Shown here piece after piece: positions 43,296 to 50,639 of a DNA stretch of 64,000 nt. The notes below the pieces were generated by a model. That model was not told the DNA's origin. It was given only the letters and a program-made list of their open reading frames with translations, and made no database searches. The stretch comes from Pseudescherichia sp031998825 (GTDB lineage: Bacteria > Pseudomonadota > Gammaproteobacteria > Enterobacterales > Enterobacteriaceae). Every line of letters starts with the position of its first letter. Position 1 is the stretch's first letter. Location: the NCBI RefSeq assembly GCF_031998825.1, contig NZ_DAMACX010000013.1, forward strand, positions 1 through 64,000. The letters run 5' to 3'. The translations under genes and the position numbers were made by a program.

Positions 43296-43333
43296 CAGAT
43301 TCTCGGTTCCGTATTTAAAAACGTGTTTAGCCA

Positions 43334-44272
43334 TTACGCCAGGTTTGATAACCCAAATAGCTCGCGGGCGGTTAACTCATCTTTGGCAATTTGCGCCTTC
43401 AGCTCATCCAGCGAGGCAAATCGCTTTTCGCTGCGGATCTTTTTTCGCAGCACTACTTCTATATGGCGGCCATAAAGGTCCATTACAACGTCCAGCAGAT
43501 GCACTTCCAGCTGCTGGCGTACGCCTTTGACCGTGGGGCGGGTACCAATATTGGCAACGCCGGGCAGTGGCTTATCGCCAAGCCCCCTCACTTCCACCGC
43601 ATAGACCCCTTTTACCGGGGAGACCTGACGGCGCAGCGGAACGTTCGCCGTCGGGAAGCCAATGGTGCGTCCCAGCGCGTCGCCGTGCACGACGCGGCCG
43701 GAGATAGAGAACGGATGCCCCAGCAGGCTCTCGGCCAGCGGCAGGTCGTCCTCTGCCAGCGCCTGGCGCACCGCCGTGCTGCTGATGCGCACGCCGCCTT
43801 CGCAGAAGGTTTGGGTACTGGTGACGTCAAAGCCGTACTCCAGGCCAGCCTTCTGTAATAACAAGAAATCGCCTTGCCGACCAGCACCAAAGCGGAAATC
43901 GTCGCCGACGGCAAGGAAGCGCACGCCCAGGCGATCCACCAGCAGATCGCTGACAAAGTTCTGCGCCGTCAGGGCAGCAAAACGGCGATCGAAACGCACG
44001 CAGAGCACGTAGTCGACGCCGCACTCGGCCAGGTAGCGCAGCTTTTCACGCAGGCGCGTCAGACGAGCCGGGGCTTTATCACCGGCAAACAGCTCCAGCG
44101 GCTGCGGTTCAAACATCATCACTACCACCGGCAGGCCGCGCTTGCGCCCCTCTGCTTTCAGGCAGCGTAGCAGCGCTTGATGCCCCCGGTGCACGCCGTC
44201 AAAATTACCAATAGTCAGCACACACCCTTGCGGGGCCTGGCTGAGGTTATGTATGCCGCGTATCAGCTTCAT
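43334..44272 (-). CDS. ribF: Bifunctional riboflavin kinase/FAD synthetase
   Basis: RibF phosphorylates riboflavin to FMN and adenylylates it to FAD. The 312-residue protein has the nucleotidyl-transferase domain first (TIGNFDGVHRGHQALL near residue 22) and the riboflavin kinase domain from about residue 185 (GRTIGFPTANVPL; GVANIGTRPTV; LEVHLLD). It is the first gene of the ribF-ileS-lspA-fkpB-ispH operon. Confidence 0.97.
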   Translation of the reverse strand: MKLIRGIHNLSQAPQGCVLTIGNFDGVHRGHQALLRCLKAEGRKRGLPVVVMMFEPQPLELFAGDKAPARLTRLREKLRYLAECGVDYVLCVRFDRRFAALTAQNFVSDLLVDRLGVRFLAVGDDFRFGAGRQGDFLLLQKAGLEYGFDVTSTQTFCEGGVRISSTAVRQALAEDDLPLAESLLGHPFSISGRVVHGDALGRTIGFPTANVPLRRQVSPVKGVYAVEVRGLGDKPLPGVANIGTRPTVKGVRQQLEVHLLDVVMDLYGRHIEVVLRKKIRSEKRFASLDELKAQIAKDELTARELFGLSNLA

Positions 44273-44599
44273 CTCTGGCTCAAAACAGTGAAAATCGTCC
44301 GAGTATACCTTGTACAGCGTTTAAGGTTAACCGGCGATTGGCTTCGTAAAACAGAAAGCACGAGGGATTTCATCGCGCTGTCGGCCCGCATTAAGAAAAA
44401 CTCGTGTTTCACAGCGATTTTTGTCGTAGAAAGGCTGTATTCATGACCAGCAAGCTGGTAGAATCTTGCGCCATCACACGTAACGAGCGTCGCAACGTAG
44501 CGCCGCTTATTTGCACAAATCCATTGACAAAAGAAGGCTGAAAGGGCATATTCCTCGGCCTTTGAATTGTCCACATAGATCATATTTGGGAGTTGGACC
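44273..44599. other. ribF/rpsT divergent promoter region
   Basis: This 327-bp gap holds the ribF promoter on the minus strand and the rpsT promoters on the plus strand. The proximal rpsT promoter is readable at 44524-44552, followed by a short leader with the expected E. coli-like sequence before the UUG start. No gene is seen. Confidence 0.7.
44524..44552 (+). promoter_or_regulatory. rpsT proximal sigma-70 promoter
   Basis: A consensus -35 TTGACA (44524-44529) is spaced 17 bp from CATATT (44547-44552). Transcription would begin near 44559 in the GGCCTTTGAATTGTCC leader, which resembles the E. coli rpsT P2 transcript. Confidence 0.8.
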
Positions 44600-44863
44600 T
44601 TGGCTAATATCAAATCAGCTAAGAAGCGCGCCGTTCAGTCTGAAAAGGCACGCAAGCACAACGCAAGCCGTCGCTCTATGATGCGTACTTTCATCAAGAA
44701 AGTATACGCAGCGATTGAAGCTGGCGACAAAGCAGCTGCACAGAAAGCATTTAACGAAATGCAACCGATCGTGGATCGTCAGGCCGCTAAAGGTCTGGTC
44801 CACAAAAACAAAGCAGCGCGCCATAAGGCTAACCTGACCGCGCAGATCAACAAAATGGCTTAA
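44600..44863 (+). CDS. rpsT: 30S ribosomal protein S20, TTG start
   Basis: S20 is a small basic primary 16S rRNA binding protein. The 87-residue product (ANIKSAKKRAVQSEKARKHN; ARHKANLTAQINKMA) is nearly identical to E. coli S20. Translation starts at TTG 44600 after GGGAG, as in E. coli, where the weak UUG is part of autogenous control by free S20. A terminator follows at 44886. Confidence 0.98.
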   Translation: MANIKSAKKRAVQSEKARKHNASRRSMMRTFIKKVYAAIEAGDKAAAQKAFNEMQPIVDRQAAKGLVHKNKAARHKANLTAQINKMA

Positions 44864-44885
44864 TCGCCCACCTGTTGAGCTTTGT

Positions 44886-44914
44886 TAAAAAAACCCGCTA
44901 AGGCGGGTTTTTTT
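44886..44914. terminator. Bidirectional terminator between rpsT and nhaA
   Basis: AAACCCGC (44891-44898) and GCGGGTTT (44903-44910) form an 8-bp stem with a 4-base loop. A runs on the left and T runs on the right let it work for both converging genes. Confidence 0.93.
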
Positions 44915-44923
44915 ACGTCTGCG

Positions 44924-46093
44924 CTATGCTGCGGCGTCTCTAAAACGTACCCGCAGCAGTACATAGCCAATGACCGCCGACAGCAGCGAACCGGTCAGGA
45001 TGCCCAGCTTCGCCCAGTCCACCAGCTCGGGATCGATACCATCAAACGCCAGGTTAGTGATGAAGATAGACATCGTAAAGCCGATGCCGCACAGCACGCC
45101 AACGGCCATGATCTGATTGAATGCCGTACCATGGGGCAGTTTCGCCAGCTTCATTCGTAGCGCCAGCCAGGTAAAGAGGGTAATACCCAGTGGCTTACCA
45201 ATAAGCAGCCCGGCAATAATCCCCAGCGGCAGCATTGAGGCCAGCCCGCTCAGCGTTACGCCCTGTAATGGTACCCCTGCGTTGGCAAAGGCAAACAGCG
45301 GCAGGATCAGCCAGCCTACCCACGGATGAAGCACATGCTCCAGCTGGCGGGAAGGTGATACGCCCTCTTCTTTCGTCAGTGGGATAAAGAACCCAAGGAT
45401 CACCCCGGCGATGGTGGCGTGCACGCCCGACTTCAGTACCGCGGTCCAGAGCACCAGGCCAACCAGAATATAGAGGCCGGTGCGGCGCACGTTAAGAGCG
45501 TTCATTATCGCCAGCACTACAACCGCCAGCGCGGCGACGCCCAGCGACACCATTGACAGCTCGCTGGTGTAGAACAGCGCGATAATAATGATCGCACCCA
45601 GGTCATCGATAATCGCCAGCGCCATCAGAAAGATCTTCAGCGCGGGTGGAATACGGCTACCCAGCAGCGCCAGCACGCCCAGCGCAAAGGCGATATCGGT
45701 CGCGGTAGGGATCGCCCAGCCATGGCTGACCACCGGATCGTGAGCGTTAAACAGCAGGAAAATGAGCGCCGGAACAACCATGCCGCCCAGGGCAGCAATG
45801 ACCGGGAACATCGCCTGATGGCGGCTAGCCAGCGCGCCCTGCACCAGTTCGCGCTTCACCTCAAGGCCGACCAGCAGGAAGAAGACGGCCATCAGCGCAT
45901 CGTTAATAAACAGCAGCATGTTTTTATTGATGTCGAGCGGCCCGGCCCTAAACTGCACGGGCAGCTCGAGGAAAGTATTATAAATCTCTTTAGTGGCACC
46001 AAGATTGGCGCAAAGCATCGCCAGCAGAGCGGCAACGATGAGCGTCACACCCCCGGACGCATCGCTGTTGATAAAGCGGCGCAAATGTTTCAC
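44924..46093 (-). CDS. nhaA: Na+/H+ antiporter NhaA, GTG start
   Basis: NhaA expels sodium in exchange for two protons, the main defence against sodium and alkaline stress. The 389-residue, 12-helix protein carries the ion-binding Asp pair in ALAIIDDLGAIIIIALFY near residues 163-164 and the crossing-helix block GWAIPTATDIAFALGVLALLG. I chose GTG 46093, six bases after AAGGAG, which yields MKHLRRF like E. coli. Downstream is directly the rpsT terminator: nhaR, the LysR activator that forms an operon with nhaA in E. coli, is not here. Confidence 0.95.
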   Translation of the reverse strand: MKHLRRFINSDASGGVTLIVAALLAMLCANLGATKEIYNTFLELPVQFRAGPLDINKNMLLFINDALMAVFFLLVGLEVKRELVQGALASRHQAMFPVIAALGGMVVPALIFLLFNAHDPVVSHGWAIPTATDIAFALGVLALLGSRIPPALKIFLMALAIIDDLGAIIIIALFYTSELSMVSLGVAALAVVVLAIMNALNVRRTGLYILVGLVLWTAVLKSGVHATIAGVILGFFIPLTKEEGVSPSRQLEHVLHPWVGWLILPLFAFANAGVPLQGVTLSGLASMLPLGIIAGLLIGKPLGITLFTWLALRMKLAKLPHGTAFNQIMAVGVLCGIGFTMSIFITNLAFDGIDPELVDWAKLGILTGSLLSAVIGYVLLRVRFRDAAA

Positions 46094-46169
46094 AACGGCT
46101 CCTTCTGTATAATTTACTAATCGTCTGAAACAGTTTAACCGTCTGGATCGCCAGGGGACAGAAATAATG

Positions 46170-46193
46170 AAAAAGCCCGAACGGATATCGGGC
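46170..46193 (-). terminator. Terminator of the sulfate-ester operon
   Basis: GCCCGA (46175-46180) and TCGGGC (46188-46193) form the stem on the minus strand, followed by five U. It ends transcription after the aryl sulfotransferase gene, before the nhaA promoter. Confidence 0.85.
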
Positions 46194-46228
46194 CTGGAGA
46201 ACAATCAGAAAGAGCTTAGCGGTGCGAT

Positions 46229-47944
46229 TTACGCATAGAGCGCCATTTTGTAGACGCGGAAGCTGGTAATATCGTAGCGATACCCTTCCCCACCGGTGGC
46301 TTCATTTTTGTAATAGCCCGACGTCATTGTCGCTTCGAAAAGCACCGATTTGGTAGAGGGTTCTATCTCCTGTAACAGCAGGTTTCCCATTACCTCACTG
46401 CCTTCCTGCGGATCGACAAGATCGCTATCCCCCGGCTGGCACGAAACCGCCCGACCATTTTCATCAAAGGTACAGTCTCCAAAGTGCACCACGATATTAC
46501 CGTTTGAGAGGATCTCCTTCGCACTGACGCAGCTGCTGTAGCCTCGTGAGCCAAGCTCCTTACCGTACGCAAAAGGACGCGTAATGGTCATGTTTTTCAG
46601 GTCGATGATGAAATGGACAATTTGGCTGTAGTTGTCCGGTGGCAGCAGGCTTTTACTGTCGTCACGTGAGCGAAAATTACCGTTATCAAAGACCATAAAC
46701 TCAACGATATCCGGCTTCTCATTTGGAATTTCAATAACGTTATGCTGGCCCCACGTCCAGAAATCACGGTTCGCGGCATCCACATCTTCGGGATTATTGA
46801 AGTCATAAAGCGGTACTCCATCATTATCAACCGGCGTCAGTAGATAAGGCTGTAATGCCTCATTCCACTCTTCGTGGGTGGACATAATGAATCGTAGCGC
46901 CTCAGTTTCCAGATCGATGCCAAAGACTGCGCTCTGATGCCGACCAGAAGCGATGAGAAGATTATTGGTCTCATTAACGTAGCTTTGGTTAATATGCAAC
47001 CAGTCTTTTACCGTCGGATCTTCGCCTGGAGCTGTACCTGACGGTCGTGACTCGCGCTGCGGATCGAGAATTTTCGCCAGGTCATAGTAGGTAATCTCCA
47101 GCCCCGTTGTCAGATCGACAACGGAAACGCCATCCTCATTAGTGTGTAATGCATCCGGACGACCCGCGGTATATTCCGATGGAGCCACAATCGTACTGCT
47201 GTCCCACTGCCAGATGGAGTGATGAAACTGATTGTCCAGTACATAGAAGGCATACAAACGCCCCATCATGTCAAACTCATACATGCTCAGATAGGTGTTA
47301 TTTGCTTCCGAAGTCGCAAGAAAGTGGCCGTTATCAATACGCACCAGGTTGTAAGAAGGAAAATCTTTCGTCACGTACCAGCGTACAATCCCATTTTGGT
47401 CCAGCGCATAGTTATATCGATCGAAATGGGTAATGAAGTAGTAACCGGGGGCCATTTTTGCTGCATCCGTTACCGGCTGAGTCACGCTGATAATAGGGAA
47501 CCCCAATGTGACATCAGCAGAGTCTGTTGCTGGCAACGGCTGAGTTGTAATGGCATAAGAGGCAATTTCCACACCGTCAGAAAGAAAGACGATCTCGTTT
47601 TCACTGTCAGCTACAAGGCCGAGAATCGGTACCAGATTTGCGCCCACGCTAAGCGTGACGACCTGTTCGGTCAGGACGGCAGTTTTGGCTACATCCTGAA
47701 TATGCAACGTGATTTCGCGGTTTTCACTGCTCCATATCCCGGCATAGGCACTTAAAGGGGCGGTGCCATAAGGGTTGAAAATAATAAGAGCATTATCCAA
47801 CGTATTATTTTTTGTAATCTGCGCAAGGCTATCCTGATAAATAGCCGCATGGCTAATAACCATCGCATTATTACGATCGATCCCCTGGTTTACAGCGGGG
47901 CGAGGCGCAGGAAGGGTATAGTTTTGAATAACAGAACGTTTCAT
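46229..47944 (-). CDS. Aryl sulfotransferase (AssT) family protein without obvious signal peptide
   Basis: AssT enzymes move sulfate from an aryl sulfate ester to a phenolic acceptor without PAPS, through a sulfo-histidine. The 571-residue protein shows the family layout: N-terminal beta-sandwich (NPYGTAPLSAY near 57), six-bladed propeller core, YEFDMMGRLYAFYVLDNQ near 222, and candidate catalytic His residues at 241-242 (FHHSIW), 336 (SGRHQSA) and 401 (GQHNVI), spaced like the His252/356/436 set of E. coli CFT073 AssT. It starts MKRSVIQNYTLP, lacking the expected export signal. The dsbL/dsbI partners of periplasmic AssT are absent. It is the last gene of the operon, 122 bp after the preceding gene. 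Confidence 0.85.
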   Translation of the reverse strand: MKRSVIQNYTLPAPRPAVNQGIDRNNAMVISHAAIYQDSLAQITKNNTLDNALIIFNPYGTAPLSAYAGIWSSENREITLHIQDVAKTAVLTEQVVTLSVGANLVPILGLVADSENEIVFLSDGVEIASYAITTQPLPATDSADVTLGFPIISVTQPVTDAAKMAPGYYFITHFDRYNYALDQNGIVRWYVTKDFPSYNLVRIDNGHFLATSEANNTYLSMYEFDMMGRLYAFYVLDNQFHHSIWQWDSSTIVAPSEYTAGRPDALHTNEDGVSVVDLTTGLEITYYDLAKILDPQRESRPSGTAPGEDPTVKDWLHINQSYVNETNNLLIASGRHQSAVFGIDLETEALRFIMSTHEEWNEALQPYLLTPVDNDGVPLYDFNNPEDVDAANRDFWTWGQHNVIEIPNEKPDIVEFMVFDNGNFRSRDDSKSLLPPDNYSQIVHFIIDLKNMTITRPFAYGKELGSRGYSSCVSAKEILSNGNIVVHFGDCTFDENGRAVSCQPGDSDLVDPQEGSEVMGNLLLQEIEPSTKSVLFEATMTSGYYKNEATGGEGYRYDITSFRVYKMALYA

Positions 47945-48066
47945 AATAGGACTCCAGCATGTTTATTTTTCAGGTAGAATTGCAACCAGAAAAATTAATA
48001 CACCAGTGCCGCCCTGCTCTGCTCGCAAAAAGAAATCAATTCGTAGCAATAATTGATGTTGTAAAA

Positions 48067-49317
48067 TTACACCTTAAGGGCCTGGTTATATTCATACTTC
48101 AGAAATTCCAGGGTAGCCGTCACGTTGGCAGGTGATAAGCGATTAAGCTGTGCTAAAAAAGGATGCGCATGCAGATAGCTAATAAACTGGGTGACGCCAT
48201 TGAGCGTGGCATAGCGCTGCGCGCTTGTTTTTTTATTCTCCGTAAGATTGCACACCGCCATCGCGTAGTCACGCGTTGAGAAAGTTCGCCAGACGTTATT
48301 GCGGATCCCCCCACTCATGAACAGGCGCGGCGGCATGGCATGTTGAGGTGGTGGCGTTCCACGCTCCCGTACAAAAGAGATATGGCTCCGCCCTTGCTGC
48401 ACATAAGCCAGGTTTGCCATCATGCACCCACCTAAGATAAAGCATTCGTGATCGATGTAGTGTTGAACATTCAGTGAGCGCTCGTCCGTCAGCGCCCGGA
48501 CTAACTCAAAATGCCTGTAGGCGGGCAATACCGGCTTCACCAGCATACCGGGATCGTTTTTATTCAATGTCGCAGGACCATAATCCACATCAAAAAGGCT
48601 TTGGCGACGCATTGTTATCGACTCTTTACGCTGAACCAGATGCGCCAGCGTTCCGGGGGGAAGCCGCTCCTCATATCGTGAGATATATTGATATTCCTTT
48701 TCTACCGGATGTGCAGAGTAATTTGTCGTAATAGCCACCACGCTGCCGCTCTGCTCCTCTGCGGTGACTAATACATACAATCGGCTATCGCCGCCGTTAA
48801 AATTGACATAAAACGCTCGCGTACTGAGCATAATATCAAAAGCAGTAAATGCCCATTGCCGCTCATGTTGGTTAGCATATCGGGATAATTTTCTTAATGC
48901 CCGGCAGAGGCCTGTACTGTCCAGATCAAGTAGTTTACGAATGTCGGCCAGAGAAGCTCCCTCCTGTATCAGGCCAGGAAGCGCCATCTGCCGATGATCC
49001 CTCTTTTGTTCCTCCGGCGCGATGAATGTTCGATGACATTGGCAGCAGTAGATTCGACGGTGGCCAAGTGAAGAGAAGCCATATTTTTTCAACGATTGCC
49101 CACCACAGCGCGGACATTGCTTTACCAACCCCTGCCACGGCCGGTTAGCGCTCTGGCGAAAAAGGTTTAACGAGGTGGCTGAGATAACAGGAAATAAAAA
49201 ACCACACTCCCGGCAGAGTACATTCTTATCCTGTATAATATAGTCCGGGCTATTGAGGATGCCGAAATTTTTACAACCCAACGTTTTACAGCAATCCACA
49301 TTAATATTTGCGAACAT
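48067..49317 (-). CDS. Zinc-ribbon/HTH protein with IS1 InsA-like N-terminus, putative operon regulator
   Basis: I do not recognise a characterised homologue. The 416-residue protein has two Cys clusters: Cys10, Cys15, Cys35, Cys38, and Cys68, Cys71, Cys91/92, Cys94. The second cluster with CPRCGG, GHRRIYCCQCHRTF and the following helix-turn-helix (residues 112-147, IQEGASLADIRKLL) closely resembles IS1 InsA in order and spacing. Residues 155-320 (AFDIMLS; SRLYVLVTAEEQSGSVVAI) recall a transposase core strand pattern, but a DDE triad cannot be confirmed. It lies 21 bp after the maturase gene with a good ribosome site (GAGGA), so it is co-transcribed with the sulfatase genes and may regulate them. 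Confidence 0.7.
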   Translation of the reverse strand: MFANINVDCCKTLGCKNFGILNSPDYIIQDKNVLCRECGFLFPVISATSLNLFRQSANRPWQGLVKQCPRCGGQSLKKYGFSSLGHRRIYCCQCHRTFIAPEEQKRDHRQMALPGLIQEGASLADIRKLLDLDSTGLCRALRKLSRYANQHERQWAFTAFDIMLSTRAFYVNFNGGDSRLYVLVTAEEQSGSVVAITTNYSAHPVEKEYQYISRYEERLPPGTLAHLVQRKESITMRRQSLFDVDYGPATLNKNDPGMLVKPVLPAYRHFELVRALTDERSLNVQHYIDHECFILGGCMMANLAYVQQGRSHISFVRERGTPPPQHAMPPRLFMSGGIRNNVWRTFSTRDYAMAVCNLTENKKTSAQRYATLNGVTQFISYLHAHPFLAQLNRLSPANVTATLEFLKYEYNQALKV

Positions 49318-49338
49318 ATGTTCCTCGGTGAACAGCGT

Positions 49339-50535
49339 TTAAACCAATACCGTCCTAATCTCCGCTGGGGGGATATTATTTTCATAAAGCGTTTTCATTA
49401 CGCGCATAAGCGGAGCCGTATGCGAGAAAAAAGCTTTATAGCTTGCGCAGAGATAGTTTTTATTTAACTGACCTGATGCTGATGGCAAAAACCGATGCTT
49501 AGGGCAGCCTCCGTAACAGGCAAATTTCCATTGACAAGAATGGCACTCCTGCGCCATCGATCGCATTTTATCGCTGCCAAAGCACTGATTTTGTTCACTT
49601 GAATTCATCTCACGCAATGTCCTGTCATAAATATTTCCCAGCTTATATTCCGGGTAGACAAAGTGATCGCAGTTATAGATGTCTCCGTTCATTTCCATCG
49701 CAAAGGCACTTCCACACTCCGGTGCAAAAACACAGACTTGAGGCGGGAGACCGCACCAGGCCGCCAGCGTCTGCTCAAACAGCTGAATACCAATCTCACC
49801 GATATCCTCTCGGATCCAGATATCAAAGATTGCGTTCAGAAAATAGCCGAACTGCTTAGCATCAACTGACCATGGCATCATATTGACCTTACCCTCTCGC
49901 GGATGGGCTAGCATTGAGCTGCCATTATCACTTTGCCTCTCTACAAGCGGGATAAATTGCATATAGCGACTACCCAGCGATCGGAGGTACTCATAAATTC
50001 GCTTCGGATGATGCATATTGCTCTGGTTGATTACCGTAAGCGTATTGAACTCGACATCATGCTCCACCAGGCACTGAATCGCCTGCTCAACGCGTGCATG
50101 CGTCGGCTTTCCTGCTCGCGTCACGCGCCATTCATCATGCAGGGCAGCATCACCGTCAATCGATACGCCGACCAGAAACTGCTGCTGCTTGAAAAAATGC
50201 GCCCACTCACTGTCAATCAGCGTGCCGTTCGTCTGGAAGGTATTAACGATATTTTTTCCGTTAGCGTAACGCTGCTGCAACGCCACTGCTTTTTGATAAA
50301 ATGGTATTCCCATCAGCGTAGGCTCTCCGCCCTGCCATGCAAAAATTACTTCATCAACATCCTGAGCGGCAATATGCTGTTGAATAAACAGTTCAAGCGT
50401 ATTCTCAGACATCCGATAATGGTTTTTCCGTTCAGGATAGAGCTTCTCTTTTTCAAGATAGAAACAGTATCGGCAATCAAGATTACACACCGACCCTGTC
50501 GGCTTCACCATAACCTGACAACTTTTTTTGCTCAT
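49339..50535 (-). CDS. Anaerobic sulfatase-maturating enzyme (radical SAM/SPASM)
   Basis: anSME oxidises the active-site Cys or Ser of sulfatases to formylglycine, here presumably of the sulfatase encoded just upstream. The 398-residue protein has the radical SAM CNLDCRYC cluster motif at residues 17-24, FAWQGGEPTLMG, FQTNGTLI and SIDGD, and a SPASM domain with Cys clusters (CGLPPQVC, CDHFVYP, CHSCQWKFACYGGCPKHRF) for two auxiliary 4Fe-4S clusters. I chose ATG 50535 (MSKKSCQVMVKPTGS) with AGAGG upstream rather than the longer frame. Also called AtsB or ChuR-like. Oxygen-independent maturation fits gut life. Confidence 0.93.
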   Translation of the reverse strand: MSKKSCQVMVKPTGSVCNLDCRYCFYLEKEKLYPERKNHYRMSENTLELFIQQHIAAQDVDEVIFAWQGGEPTLMGIPFYQKAVALQQRYANGKNIVNTFQTNGTLIDSEWAHFFKQQQFLVGVSIDGDAALHDEWRVTRAGKPTHARVEQAIQCLVEHDVEFNTLTVINQSNMHHPKRIYEYLRSLGSRYMQFIPLVERQSDNGSSMLAHPREGKVNMMPWSVDAKQFGYFLNAIFDIWIREDIGEIGIQLFEQTLAAWCGLPPQVCVFAPECGSAFAMEMNGDIYNCDHFVYPEYKLGNIYDRTLREMNSSEQNQCFGSDKMRSMAQECHSCQWKFACYGGCPKHRFLPSASGQLNKNYLCASYKAFFSHTAPLMRVMKTLYENNIPPAEIRTVLV

Positions 50536-50562
50536 TATGTATGACCTCTGAAATAAAAGAAC

Positions 50563-50590
50563 CTGGTTCAGTACAACCGTACCGAACCAG
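50563..50590 (-). terminator. Intra-operon hairpin between sulfatase and maturase genes
   Basis: CTGGTTCAGTAC (50563-50574) pairs with GTACCGAACCAG (50579-50590) with one mismatch and a 4-base loop. On the minus strand it is followed by GTTCTTTTATTTC. It may partly terminate after the sulfatase gene and lower maturase expression, or stabilise the upstream message. Confidence 0.6.
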
Positions 50591-50639
50591 GCGGGCATCG
50601 CCCTAAGTGGCATACTCTTTGTTTCTTATTGTTATTCTG

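Noticed and set aside
43296..43334. A 13-codon N-terminal extension of ileS overlapping the ribF stop
   Set aside because: Alignment with E. coli IleS favours MSDFKS; the extension has no family counterpart, though translational coupling cannot be excluded.
48067..49317. An active IS1-type insertion sequence
   Set aside because: The N-terminus is InsA-like, but there is no insB frame, no terminal inverted repeats or target duplication, and the gene is spaced as an operon member.
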